DNA from: Octadecabacter antarcticus 307 | GTDB taxonomy: Bacteria > Pseudomonadota > Alphaproteobacteria > Rhodobacterales > Rhodobacteraceae | Assembly (NCBI RefSeq): GCF_000155675.2 | Contig: NC_020911.1 | Span: 2,408,501-2,472,500, forward strand | Reading direction: 5' to 3' | Length of the DNA stretch: 64,000 nucleotides | Shown here: one piece after another, positions 7,968-18,300 of the stretch | How the letters are laid out: each line of letters begins with the position of its first letter | Numbering within the stretch: the first letter of the stretch is position 1 | Position numbers and translations under genes: made by a program | The notes under the pieces: generated by a model | What the model was told of the DNA's origin: nothing | What the model saw: the letters and a program-made list of their open reading frames with translations, nothing else | The model's database searches: none

Positions 7968-10354
7968 GACCGAAGGCGCGTGCCATCGGCATCAAAGATC
8001 GGTTCTGTGATCAGGGTTGCTGGGCGGCGACTGCCGAGGATTTCAATCTCGACCTGTAGGCCCGGGTTTACGTGTTCGCGCGGGATCAGGCCAAAGGCGA
8101 TGGATTTTTGGGTGTGATGCGAAAAGCCGCCAGAGGTGCAAAAGCCCAAGACGTTGCCGTTGATAAAGATCGGTTCATAGGCGGTGACGTCGGCGTCTGC
8201 GGCATCGACGACAAATGTGACAAGCTGGCGCGCCGGTATTTCGGTATGGGCCGCCGCTTTGCCAATGAAGTCTTTATCCCATTTGATGAACCGATCCATA
8301 CCGGTTTCTGCCGCCGTGTAATCAGGTGAGAATTCGTTCATCCAAGAGCCGAAAAAACGATCAAGACGCAGCGACATCATCGCGCGCATGCCAAATGGCG
8401 TGATGCCAATGGGGGCACCGTTTTCCCACAGCACGTTCCACAGGGCGCGTTGATCCATTGGATCGCAGTAGATTTCATAGCCCAGATCGCCTGTGTAGCT
8501 CACGCGTTGCACGGTGCATTTGGCTTGGCCCACGGTCATCTGGCGCACATCAAGGAACTTCATGTCGACTGGATCGCGGGTGCAGGCCGACAGCAGGTCG
8601 CGGGATTTTGGCCCTGCGATCTGAAAACCATTCAACCTATCGCTGATATTTTCGACGTTTACACCGCTGTCTTGATGTTGCAAGAACCAGCGCAGGTGTT
8701 GGGCTTGCGCACTATAAGACGCGGTCAAATGAAATGTGTCGTCCGCCAGACAGGACACGGTGAAATCGCCCAAGAGTTTGCCCTTGTGAGACAACATCGG
8801 TGTCAGCGCGAGGCGGCCAATTTTGGGGATGCGACCTGCCATGATCCGGTCCAGCCAGTTGCGGGCCTTTGGTCCACTGATGCGGTACTTGCCAAAATTA
8901 TGCAGCTCATTGATGCCAACGGTGGATCGCACGGCTTTGACTTCACGCGCGGTGGCGTTGAATGCGTTTGAGCGGCGGAACGACGGTTGTTCAAATGTCG
9001 GCTCATCGCCTTGTGCAAAATAGTTTGGCACCTCAAGGCCGAATTGCTGACCCCAGACCGCACCAAGGCCCGTGAAAATGTCATACATCGGTGTGGTGCG
9101 ATGGGGCCGTGCTGCGGGCAGTTCTTCGTTCGGATATGAGACTGAAAAGCGGCGTTGGTAGTTTTCCACCACCTTGGGGCGGGTATAGCCTGACGTGATC
9201 CAGGACCCAAAACGCGCGACATCCATCGCGGTGACATCGCGGTCTGGTTCGCCGTCAATCATCCATTGTGCCAATGTCAGCCCGACGCCGCCACCCTGTG
9301 AAAAGCCCGCCATGACGCCGCAGGCGGACCAATAGCCGCGCAAACCGGGGATCGGGCCAACAAGCGGATTGCCGTCTGGTGCAAACGTGAACGGCCCGTG
9401 GACCACAGATTTGACGCCTGCACGTTCCAAAACCGGAAACCGTTTGTACGCGAATTCAATGCTGTCGGTAATTTTATCAAAGTCATCGGGCAGCAGTTCA
9501 TGACCGAAATCCCACGGCGTGCCATCAACGGCCCAAGGGCGGCAGGGCTGTTCGTAAAACCCGATACACAGCCCGCGTCCTTCTTGGCGCAGGTAGCTTT
9601 CGCCCGCAGGATCCATCACGTGGGGGTGTTCGGCGTCACGATCATAGATTTCTGGCAAATCGTCGGTGATGATATATTGATGTTCCATCGGATGCAGTGG
9701 TGCGTAAAGACCCGCCATGGCTGCAACCTCGCGCGCCCAAAGACCACCAGCATTCACGACGTTTTCAGTATGGATCGTGCCTTTGTCGGTCACCACATCC
9801 CATGTGCCATCGCTGCGCTGTGTGGTGGTTGTGACCTTACAATGGGTGACAATTTCAGCACCGCCCATACGCGCAGCTTTGGCGTAGGCATGGGTGGTGC
9901 CCGATGGATCAAGGTGCCCGTCAAGCGGGTCGTAAAGCCCGCCAATAATTCCGTCCAAGTTGGTAATCGGCGCGATCTTGGCGATCTCTTCGGGGCTCAC
10001 GATTTCGGTCTCAAGGCCCATGTAGCGGTGTTTGGCGCGTTCAGCGACCAACATATCAAAACGATCTTTGTTGTCAGCCAACGTCACGCCACCCACATGG
10101 TGCAGCCCGCAGGACATGCCGGTGATCTCCTCAAGCTCTTTGTACAGCTTGATGGTGTAGCCTTGCAGGGCCGCCATGTTGGTATCACCATTGAGCGTAT
10201 GAAAGCCGCCCGCCGCGTGCCACGTGGACCCGCTAGTCAATTCTGAACGTTCAACCAACATGACATCCGACCAGCCCAATTTGGTCAAATGATACAGAAC
10301 CGAGGCGCCAACAACGCCGCCTCCGATGACGACAACACGGGTGGTGGTTTTCAT
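7964..10354 (-). CDS. FAD-dependent dimethylglycine/sarcosine dehydrogenase-like protein (GcvT fusion)
   Basis: A 796-residue two-part enzyme. The N-terminal DAO fold has the dinucleotide motif GGGVVG (residues 11-16) and TSGSTWHAAGG, in which His46 aligns with the histidine that carries covalent FAD in dimethylglycine/sarcosine dehydrogenases. A middle FAO_M region follows. The C-terminal half is a GcvT-type aminomethyltransferase domain (around RNWLDRIMAGRIP to the C-terminus), which binds tetrahydrofolate and captures the formaldehyde equivalent. Probable role: oxidative demethylation of betaine-derived N-methyl amino acids. It is divergent from a paralogue at 10492. The exact substrate is not readable. 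Confidence 0.85.
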   Translation of the reverse strand: MKTTTRVVVIGGGVVGASVLYHLTKLGWSDVMLVERSELTSGSTWHAAGGFHTLNGDTNMAALQGYTIKLYKELEEITGMSCGLHHVGGVTLADNKDRFDMLVAERAKHRYMGLETEIVSPEEIAKIAPITNLDGIIGGLYDPLDGHLDPSGTTHAYAKAARMGGAEIVTHCKVTTTTQRSDGTWDVVTDKGTIHTENVVNAGGLWAREVAAMAGLYAPLHPMEHQYIITDDLPEIYDRDAEHPHVMDPAGESYLRQEGRGLCIGFYEQPCRPWAVDGTPWDFGHELLPDDFDKITDSIEFAYKRFPVLERAGVKSVVHGPFTFAPDGNPLVGPIPGLRGYWSACGVMAGFSQGGGVGLTLAQWMIDGEPDRDVTAMDVARFGSWITSGYTRPKVVENYQRRFSVSYPNEELPAARPHRTTPMYDIFTGLGAVWGQQFGLEVPNYFAQGDEPTFEQPSFRRSNAFNATAREVKAVRSTVGINELHNFGKYRISGPKARNWLDRIMAGRIPKIGRLALTPMLSHKGKLLGDFTVSCLADDTFHLTASYSAQAQHLRWFLQHQDSGVNVENISDRLNGFQIAGPKSRDLLSACTRDPVDMKFLDVRQMTVGQAKCTVQRVSYTGDLGYEIYCDPMDQRALWNVLWENGAPIGITPFGMRAMMSLRLDRFFGSWMNEFSPDYTAAETGMDRFIKWDKDFIGKAAAHTEIPARQLVTFVVDAADADVTAYEPIFINGNVLGFCTSGGFSHHTQKSIAFGLIPREHVNPGLQVEIEILGSRRPATLITEPIFDADGTRLRS

Positions 10355-10410
10355 GGCTGGCTCCTCTGTTATTGAAACCGTATTTTTGATTTGCTCTCAG
10401 GGGAAGGCAA

Positions 10411-10441
10411 TTTGCGACAAGAAGTGTCGTCTTGCGGCAAA
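10411..10441. promoter_or_regulatory. Candidate operator dyad between divergent dehydrogenase genes
   Basis: The only clear symmetry in the divergent intergenic region. The core CGACA-AGAAG-TGTCG is a perfect 5-5-5 palindrome. A wider dyad TTTGC-N3-AAGA / TCTT-N3-GCAAA surrounds a nearby centre. It sits about 60 bases upstream of both starts. The binding protein is unknown; operator status is inference from symmetry and position. Confidence 0.4.
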
Positions 10442-10491
10442 TGTGCGCGTCTTGGGGGTTTCAGGGTGGGGCCAACACGAGGAGAATCCAA

Positions 10492-12897
10492 ATGCGGACA
10501 CATGCCCAAGCGGTCGTTATCGGGGGTGGCGTCATTGGCTGTTCAATCCTTTATCATCTGGCAAAACTGGGCTGGACCGATGTGGTTTTGTTGGAACGGG
10601 ATGAGCTGACAAGCGGGTCCACATGGCACGCGGCGGCCAATATTCATGGATTGCATGACAGCACGAATATCTCACGAATTCAGCACTATACGATGAACTT
10701 GTACACTGAGCTTGAGGCGGAGACTGGCCAGTCTTGCGGTGTCTTCCAGCCCGGCAGCCTGTATTTGGCGCAAACAGAGGAACGTGAACATCAGCTGCGA
10801 CTGCAAGCGGCCAAAGCAAAATTCTACGGGATGAATTTCCATGAAGTGTCGCGCGCTGAGGCCGAAGCACTGCATCCGCTGGTCAATTATGACGGCATCC
10901 GCTGCATTATGTTTGAACCCGATGGTGGCAACGTCGACCCCAGCGGCGTCACGAACGCCTATGCCATTGGTGCGCGTCAGCGAGGGGCTGAAATCATTCG
11001 GTTTTGTCCGGTCACGGCGACGGTTCAGCAACCTGACGGAACATGGCTGGTTGAGACAGCTAAGGGTGACATTCGGGCACAATGGGTGATCAATGCCGCC
11101 GGTCTGTGGGGGCGTGAGGTGGCGGCGCTGGCGGGGATCACGCTGCCGCTTTTGCCAACCGAGCATCAGTATTTTGTCACTGAAACCATAGCCGAAATTG
11201 CCGCGATGGACCGCCGATTACCATCCGTTGCGGACCGTGACGGCGAGTATTATCTGCGCCAAGAGGGGCAGGGATTGCTGGTTGGGGCCTATGAAAAAGA
11301 CGTGCGGTTCTGGGCCGAGGATGGCACGCCGCAAGGGTTCGGGCACGAGTTGTTTGCCGATGATCTGGAGCGGATTGAGCCCAACATGATGCGCGCGATT
11401 GATCGTGTTCCTGTCGTTGGTGAGGCGGGCATCAAGCGGGTGATCAACGGACCGATGATCTGGTCGCCTGATTCAAATGTCCTGTTTGGCCCGCACCCTG
11501 ATTTGTCTAACTACTTTTGCTGTAACGGCATCATCCCCGGATTTTCACAATCGGGCGGTATGGGGTTGATGGCCGCCGAATGGATCACGAAAGGCGAATC
11601 GACTTACGATATGTTTGCATGGGACGTCGCAAGATTTGGTAAATGGGCCGATGCTAAATTTACCAAAGCGCGGGTTGGCGACCAATATGCGCATCGATTC
11701 AGCATCCATTTCCCGGGCGAGGAGCGCGCTGCCGGACGGCCGGTTCGGGTGCGCAGTGTGTATGAACAACAGCGCGACATGGGGGCGGTGTTCGGGCTGA
11801 ACTACGGTTGGGAACACCCGCTGTATTTCGATGTCGACACGCCCGAAAGCGCAGGCTTCACCCGCCAGCCATGGTTCGATTCCGTTGGACGTGAAGCGAA
11901 GATGTTGCGCCAGTCCTTTGGTATCATTGATATTTCTAACTTTGCAAAATATCGCTGCAAGGGTGCTGGCGCTGAGGGTTGGCTTAACGCTGTGTTCGCA
12001 AACATCATGCCCAAAGCTGTCGGTCGGTCGTGTCTGACGCCATTGATCGGCGTGAATGGTGGGATCGCCGGCGATTTTACCGTCACGCGTATGGGGGAGG
12101 ATGAATTTTGGATCATTGGCTCCGGTATGGCGGAACGATATCATCAGCGGTTCTGGAAAATGGTCGCAATGCCCGATGATGTTACTTTTGAGAGCATGAC
12201 CGAGGCGTGGTGCGGGTTCAATATTGCTGGACCTTCTGCGCGCAAGGCGTTGCAAACGCTGACAAACACATCCCTTGCGACGGCGAACTTTCCGTTCATG
12301 CGGTCCAAGTGGCTGGAGATTTCGGGCGTCACATGTTTGGCGCTGCGGGTGTCGTTTACCGGTGATCTTGGGTGGGAAATTCACTGCAAGGCCGAGGACC
12401 AAGCAACTGTTTATCAATTATTATTACAGGTTGCCGCGTCCGAGCAGGGTGGTCCGGTTGGATCGCGGGCATTGATGTCTTTGCGGGTCGAAAAAGGCTA
12501 TGGAAGCTGGGGGCGTGAATATTCGCCGGAATACTGGCCACAAGAAGTTGGCCTTGATCACCTGATCAAATTGGATAAGGATTTTCTGCACAAAGACAGC
12601 TACTTAAAGGTCAAAGACAATCCATCACGTGAAGTACTGTCGCTGATCCACGTGCAGGACATAACGACAGCGGATGCCACAGGCGGTGAGCCGATATTCC
12701 TGCCAGACGGTACACCAGTCGGGCGCGTCACGTCTGGAACTTTTGGCTACAGCGTCAACATGAGTCTTGCGCTTGGCTACCTCAAAGACACACCCGCAGG
12801 GAGCGAGGTCGATGTGATGATTTTAGGCAAACCGCACCGCGGTGTGGTGCTGGCAGAGCCGCCGTTTGACCCCAAAGGTGCGCGGCTCAGAGCGTGA
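10492..12897 (+). CDS. FAD-dependent dimethylglycine/sarcosine dehydrogenase-like protein, paralogue
   Basis: An 801-residue paralogue of the divergent upstream gene with the same layout: GGGVIG near residue 11, TSGSTWHAANI with His46 in the covalent-flavin position, the oxidase middle region, then a GcvT-like folate-binding half ending in GYLKDTPAGSEVDVMILG. The ATG at 10492 is preceded by GAGGAG at proper spacing; the open frame extends to 10432 but without a ribosome site. After the histidine it has AANI where its partner has AAGG, so the flavin pocket and substrate may differ. The two may act on successive methylated glycine intermediates; that is inference. Confidence 0.85.
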   Translation: MRTHAQAVVIGGGVIGCSILYHLAKLGWTDVVLLERDELTSGSTWHAAANIHGLHDSTNISRIQHYTMNLYTELEAETGQSCGVFQPGSLYLAQTEEREHQLRLQAAKAKFYGMNFHEVSRAEAEALHPLVNYDGIRCIMFEPDGGNVDPSGVTNAYAIGARQRGAEIIRFCPVTATVQQPDGTWLVETAKGDIRAQWVINAAGLWGREVAALAGITLPLLPTEHQYFVTETIAEIAAMDRRLPSVADRDGEYYLRQEGQGLLVGAYEKDVRFWAEDGTPQGFGHELFADDLERIEPNMMRAIDRVPVVGEAGIKRVINGPMIWSPDSNVLFGPHPDLSNYFCCNGIIPGFSQSGGMGLMAAEWITKGESTYDMFAWDVARFGKWADAKFTKARVGDQYAHRFSIHFPGEERAAGRPVRVRSVYEQQRDMGAVFGLNYGWEHPLYFDVDTPESAGFTRQPWFDSVGREAKMLRQSFGIIDISNFAKYRCKGAGAEGWLNAVFANIMPKAVGRSCLTPLIGVNGGIAGDFTVTRMGEDEFWIIGSGMAERYHQRFWKMVAMPDDVTFESMTEAWCGFNIAGPSARKALQTLTNTSLATANFPFMRSKWLEISGVTCLALRVSFTGDLGWEIHCKAEDQATVYQLLLQVAASEQGGPVGSRALMSLRVEKGYGSWGREYSPEYWPQEVGLDHLIKLDKDFLHKDSYLKVKDNPSREVLSLIHVQDITTADATGGEPIFLPDGTPVGRVTSGTFGYSVNMSLALGYLKDTPAGSEVDVMILGKPHRGVVLAEPPFDPKGARLRA

Positions 12898-12949
12898 CAC
12901 CAGCTGTGCACAGGTTGTACACAACTTGTATGCCAACGATGCTGCGCGT

Positions 12950-13507
12950 TTACGGAATGATGCGGGTGTATTTGGTGCCCTCAATCGTCGCACCAGCGCG
13001 GAAACCAGCCTGCGCAAAGACCACCGCAATGACCGGCGCGAGCGATGTTGTGGTTTCGGCACGCAATGTTTCACCGGTGTCGTTGAGCGCGTATTCGATG
13101 TCAGCGCCAGCCGCCCAGCCGCTTGCACTGCGGAAATCGGTTAGGGATTGATGCGTCATAAAGAACAGAACCGTTGAATATTGCTGTGCACCAATTTGCA
13201 GGCCAGCGCTTGCGGCGGCGGCGGAATAGTAGTCCACCGTCGTTTCGCCAATGCGCAGTGCGCCACGCCCGAATGACCCGCCAAGCACAAAGCCCGCTTC
13301 GGTGACGACCGGCATGACCAACATGCCGCTGGCCTTGCCTGCCAGATCGCGGGTGCCGGGATAATTATCATACATGAACGCCAGCGTGATATCGGCACGC
13401 GCGTCGATCACGGCCGCGCCACTGCCGCCGATCCCATTGCCACATGCGGACAAAGTCGTGGTTGCCAGCGCGCTCAGCGCAAAATTGCGTCTTGAAATAA
13501 GTGTCAT
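12950..13507 (-). CDS. SYLF/YSC84-domain lipoprotein
   Basis: A 185-residue exported protein. An SRRNF twin-arginine-like start is followed by a hydrophobic stretch and a lipobox LSAC (cysteine 21), predicting a lipidated N-terminus. The mature part carries a SYLF (Ysc84) lipid-binding domain: GMLVMPVVTEAGFVLGGSFG, YYSAAAASAGLQIGAQ and the C-terminal FAQAGFRAGATIEGTKYTRI. Bacterial members are envelope proteins of unclear function. It sits alone, convergent to the dehydrogenase gene and downstream of hemB on the same strand. Confidence 0.85.
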   Translation of the reverse strand: MTLISRRNFALSALATTTLSACGNGIGGSGAAVIDARADITLAFMYDNYPGTRDLAGKASGMLVMPVVTEAGFVLGGSFGRGALRIGETTVDYYSAAAASAGLQIGAQQYSTVLFFMTHQSLTDFRSASGWAAGADIEYALNDTGETLRAETTTSLAPVIAVVFAQAGFRAGATIEGTKYTRIIP

Positions 13508-13607
13508 AACTGCCTCGTGCCATTTGTTTCGGGGTTCGCCCCCGTTATCGGCAAACTATAGGCGGTATTTCGCGATCTGTCAGCAGCTAGATGCAGGGTA
13601 GCGGGAT

Positions 13608-14612
13608 TTAGCCGTTCAAGAGTTTAGCAGCGGCTGGCGCAAAGTACGTCAACACACCGTCCGCACCCGCACGTTTGAACGCCATCAGCGCTTCCAACAT
13701 AGCGCTGTCATGATCGAGCCAGCCGTTCTGCGCCGCCGCTTGGATCATCGCGTATTCGCCCGACACTTGGTAGGCGAATGTCGGAACACCGAATTCTGTT
13801 TTCACGCGGCGCACGATATCGAGGTAGGGCATGCCCGGTTTGACCATGATCATATCCGCGCCTTCGGCCAGATCACGCGCGACAAGGCGCATGGCCTCGT
13901 CAGAATTTGCAGGATCCATCTGGTAGGTTTTTTTGTCGCCTGTCAGCGCGGATGACGCGCCAACCGCATCGCGAAACGGCCCGTAAAACGCCGACGCATA
14001 TTTTGCGGTGTAACTCAGAATGGTGACGTTCGGGTGCGCGTGGGATTCCAACGCGGATCGAATGGCCCCGACGCGCCCGTCCATCATATCGGACGGGCCA
14101 AGAATGTCTGCGCCACAGTCCGCTTGGGTCAGCGCCATCTTCACAAGTGCATCTACCGTGCGGTCATTTACGATTTCACCGTTTTCGACAAATCCATCAT
14201 GGCCGTTGATATTATAGGGATCAAGCGCGATGTCGGTCATTACCGCCATATCGGGCACCGCGTCTTTGATCGCGCGGATGGCGCGGTTGGCGACATTGTC
14301 TGGCGACCAAGCGAGCGCGCAATCTTGCGTGCGATGTTGCATGCTTGTGTAAGGAAATACGCAGATCGCGGGGATACCAAGCGCGTATGCATCTTTTGCA
14401 GCCGCGCCGATGCGATCCACCGTGCGGCGCATCACGCCCGGCATGGATGCGATCGGTTCTTGGGCATCGGTTCCATCCATCACGAAGACCGGCCAGATAA
14501 AATCGCTGGGCGACAGTACGTTTTCGCGCACCATTGATCGCAGCGACGGAGTGGCGCGCAAGCGCCGCAGACGGGACGTTGGGAAGGGGGGCGCAAACGG
14601 TTGCATTGTCAT
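13608..14612 (-). CDS. hemB: Delta-aminolevulinic acid dehydratase (porphobilinogen synthase)
   Basis: Condenses two 5-aminolevulinate molecules into porphobilinogen for heme, cobalamin and chlorophyll synthesis. 334 residues from the ATG at 14612, which has AAAGG upstream; the longer open frame to 14690 is unlikely. Both Schiff-base lysines are visible (YTAKYAS and MVKPGMPYLD). The metal loop reads MTDIALDPYNINGHDGF and lacks the cysteine trio of zinc enzymes. It therefore belongs to the cysteine-free magnesium/metal-independent class known from Rhodobacter. Intact. Confidence 0.96.
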   Translation of the reverse strand: MTMQPFAPPFPTSRLRRLRATPSLRSMVRENVLSPSDFIWPVFVMDGTDAQEPIASMPGVMRRTVDRIGAAAKDAYALGIPAICVFPYTSMQHRTQDCALAWSPDNVANRAIRAIKDAVPDMAVMTDIALDPYNINGHDGFVENGEIVNDRTVDALVKMALTQADCGADILGPSDMMDGRVGAIRSALESHAHPNVTILSYTAKYASAFYGPFRDAVGASSALTGDKKTYQMDPANSDEAMRLVARDLAEGADMIMVKPGMPYLDIVRRVKTEFGVPTFAYQVSGEYAMIQAAAQNGWLDHDSAMLEALMAFKRAGADGVLTYFAPAAAKLLNG

Positions 14613-14725
14613 GATAGGGCCTTTCAAGTCACACCTATTGGGTGCCATGGAAAGGCGCGCATCACAAGTCTGGGCATTGCCGCAAGTCACAGCTAAATAG
14701 CGACCAAATTGTTAGGCTGCCGCCC

Positions 14726-15250
14726 GTGAACTGGACCAACACCCTTTTTGAAGTCATCGACATGCGTTCCTTCAGCAACCTTTGGTTCTGGATATTGCTT
14801 GCTGTCGTGTGGTCATCCGTCAACCATTGGGTTTTGGGCGTCCCATTCGACATGATCCAAAAGGCGCGTAAGGTCGGCGGACAGGCGGAAGTCGATTTGC
14901 AAGATTTGGTGCGCATCAACGTGAACCGTTTGCTGTATATTGGGCAGGTGTCGGGGTTGGTGTTGCTGGCATTTTTGGCGTTTGCTTTGACGTCGCTGGC
15001 GATCCTTGCCTTTGCCTATGACGTGGAATTTGCGCAGGCGGTGTTCTTGCTCGCGTTTCCGCTGACGCTTGTTGGCGCGCTGAGCCTGTCGACATCGCAA
15101 ATGATTGCGCGTGAACAGCCCGAGGGTGAGGCGCTTTATGCTCGGTTGTCCAAGCACCGCGTCATCACGCAGTTTATCGGCATGATTTCGATTTTCATCA
15201 CGGCAACGTTTGGCATGTATCAGAACTTGGCAGTCGGCCCTGGCTTCTAA
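14726..15250 (+). CDS. Small membrane protein (family often labelled component of SufBCD complex)
   Basis: A 174-residue protein with three or four hydrophobic segments (LWFWILLAVVWSSVNHWVLG, LVLLAFLAFALTSLAIL, AVFLLAFPLTLVGALSL, FIGMISIFITATFGMY). I recall Rhodobacterales homologues with the N-terminal pattern NWTNTLFEVIDMRSFSNLW annotated as component of SufBCD complex. No Fe-S assembly gene lies nearby, so that name is not supported by context. The GTG at 14726 gives the family-like N-terminus; an ATG at 14762 is the alternative. It lies just upstream of mfd and divergent from hemB. Function unknown. Confidence 0.7.
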   Translation: MNWTNTLFEVIDMRSFSNLWFWILLAVVWSSVNHWVLGVPFDMIQKARKVGGQAEVDLQDLVRINVNRLLYIGQVSGLVLLAFLAFALTSLAILAFAYDVEFAQAVFLLAFPLTLVGALSLSTSQMIAREQPEGEALYARLSKHRVITQFIGMISIFITATFGMYQNLAVGPGF

Positions 15251-15300
15251 TTGCGCGTCTAATGGTTGACACTGGGCTTGCGCGCAGTAGGTCCGTTTCC

Positions 15301-18300
15301 ATGACCAAAACCCAGACTATACCCAACCCCAAACACGTCACTGTTTCCGGAGCCCCTGAGGGGTTTGACGCGCGCCTGATCTTAGCCGAGGCTGCGGACG
15401 GCGCGGTTGTGCATATCTGTCGGGACGACAAGCGGGTTGAGGCGATGCGCGCGGCATTGGCGTTCTTTGCGCCCGAAATGCCCGTTGTGGTTTTCCCCAG
15501 TTGGGACTGCCTGCCCTATGATCGTGTGTCCCCGAACGCCGATGTGTCGGCGGCCCGCATGGCGGTTTTGGCAGGTCTTGCACACGGGATGCCGGAGCGG
15601 TTTGTTTTGCTGACAACCCTGAACGCGGCGACCCAAAAGGTGCCCGCGCGGTCCGTTCTGCGCGAAGCGGCATTTTCCGCCCGCGTCGGCAGCCGTATCG
15701 ACGAATCCGCGTTGCGCAAGTTCTTGGTGCGCATGGGATTCACGCAGTCGCCGACGGTGACTGAGCCCGGCGATTACGCGGTGCGCGGTGGCATCATCGA
15801 TATCTATCCGCCCGGGCAGGTCGGGCCTGTGCGGTTGGATTTGTTTGGCGATGATCTTGAGGGCGCGCGCCGCTTTGATCCTGCAACGCAGCGCACGACG
15901 GAAACGTTGCACGTTGTGGAGCTTGCGCCCGTGTCCGAAGTGATTTTGGATGATGCGGCGATCACGCGGTTTCGCCAGAACTACCGTTTGGAATTTGGCG
16001 CGGCGGGAACGGATGATCCATTATACGAAGCGGTGTCAGCGGGTAAAAAGCATGCCGGCGTTGAACACTGGATGGGGTTTTTCCATGCCGAGCTTGAGAC
16101 GCTCTTTGACTATCTGACGGGCGCGACTGTCACGCTGGACGAACAAAACGCGGCGCAACGTGATGCGCGCTGGGTGTCGATTGATGATCAATACGATGCC
16201 CGCCGCGAGGCGATGTTAGCGAAAGGGCGGATGGATTCAGTCTATAAGCCCGCCGCACCCGGTGGATTATATCTTGATGGTCCGGCGTGGGACGCGGCGT
16301 TGCGTGATTTTCGTGTGATGCAGCTTGGGGCTTTGCCACAGCCGACTGGGCCGGGTGTTATTGACGCAGGTGGGCGCATTGGGCGCAACTTTGCACCTGA
16401 GCGTCAGCAGGAAAGTATTAGTCTTTTCAGATCATTGTCCGATCATCTTAAAGCAAAGCTTGGACTTGGGCCTGTTGTGGTCGCGTCCTATTCGCTAGGT
16501 GCGCGCGAACGCCTGATGGGGTTGATTGAAGACGAAGGCATTGCGGAGATAATTCCGGTAAGCGATTTTTCCCGTGTCGGGAAACGCGGTCTGCATATGG
16601 CTGTTTGGGCGTTGGAGCACGGGTTTGAGGTGCAGGGCCCGCCTTTAAGTGGCAAAGCGGCAGGCCATAAACATCTGACGGTCGTTTCCGAGCAGGACGT
16701 GCTGGGGGATCGTCTGATCCGCCAGACCAAACGCAAACGCCGCGCAGAGAATTTTCTGACCGAAACCCAAAGCCTGACACTGGGTGATTTGGTGGTCCAC
16801 GTCGATCATGGTGTTGGCCGCTATCTAGGGCTTGAGGTGATCACGGCGGCGGGGGCGGCGCACGAATGTCTGGTGCTGGAATACGCCGAGAGTTCAAGGC
16901 TTTACCTGCCAGTTGAGAATATTGAACTGCTGTCGCGCTATGGTCACGAGGTTGGCTTACTCGACAAATTGGGCGGCGGCGCGTGGCAGGCGAAGAAGGC
17001 AAAACTCAAAGAACGCATCCGCGAAATGGCCGAGCGTCTTATTCGCGTCGCTGCCGAACGCGAGCTGCGCACAGCCCCCGAGCTGACGCCGCCTGAGGAC
17101 ATGTGGGAGCAGTTTTTGGCGCGTTTTCCGTATGCGGAAACCGACGACCAATTGTCCGCCATTGAAGATGTTTTGGACGATTTGGGGTCGGGAAAACCGA
17201 TGGATCGACTGGTCTGCGGCGATGTAGGTTTCGGCAAAACCGAAGTCGCAATTCGCGCTGCGTTCGTCGCCGCGATGTCCGGCGTTCAGGTGGCAATCGT
17301 TGCGCCGACGACATTGCTGGCGCGCCAGCATTACAAAGGTTTCGCAGAACGCTTTCGCGGATTTCCAATTAATGTCAGGACGTTGTCACGCTTTGTGAGT
17401 GCAAAAGAAGCGGCGCTGACCAAGGATGGCATGGCCAAGGGCACGGTGGATATCGTCATTGGCACGCATGCGTTGTTGGCCAAAAGCATCCGGTTCAAGG
17501 ACCTTGGACTGCTGGTGATTGACGAAGAACAGCACTTTGGTGTGCAACACAAAGAACGCCTGAAACAGATGCGTACCGACATTCATGTGTTGACGCTGAC
17601 GGCGACGCCGATCCCGCGCACATTGCAATTATCACTGTCTGGCGTGCGCGAGCTTAGCATTATCGGCACACCACCTGTCGATCGATTGGCGATCCGGACC
17701 TATGTCAGCGAATTCGACACCGTGACGATCCGAGAGGCGCTGTTGCGCGAACATTATCGCGGCGGCCAGTCGTTCTTTGTGGTGCCGCGAGTTTCCGACC
17801 TGTCCGAAATTGAGGCTTTCATTCGTGACGAAATTCCGGAGGTCAGTTTTGTGACCGCGAGCGGGCAGATGGCCGCCGGAGAACTGGACGACCGGATGAA
17901 CGCGTTTTATGACGGCAAATATGATGTGCTGCTGGCAACGACGATTGTTGAAAGCGGTCTGGATATCCCGACAGCAAACACCATGATTGTACACCGCGCG
18001 GACATGTTTGGCCTGGCGCAGCTGTACCAAATTCGCGGTCGGGTGGGCCGATCTAAAGCGCGGGCCTATGCCTATTTGACCTATAAGCCGCGCCAGAAAT
18101 TGACGCCACAGGCGGAAAAGCGACTGCGCGTTTTGGGGTCGATTGACACGCTTGGGGCCGGTTTCACGCTGGCATCACAGGATTTGGACATTCGCGGTGC
18201 GGGCAACCTTTTGGGCGAAGAACAATCCGGCCAGATGCGCGAAGTTGGATATGAATTGTACCAATCCATGCTGGAAGAACAGATCGCCAAGATCCGGTCC

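Noticed and set aside
9398..10246. Plus-strand frame of 282 codons inside the first dehydrogenase gene
   Set aside because: Shadow frame opposite a clear coding sequence.
11545..12417. Minus-strand frame of 290 codons inside the second dehydrogenase gene
   Set aside because: Shadow frame opposite a clear FAD/GcvT protein; no family features.
12900..12940. Dyad ACAGGTTGT/ACAACTTGT after the dehydrogenase gene as a terminator
   Set aside because: The loop would be only two bases and no T-run follows; likely chance palindrome.
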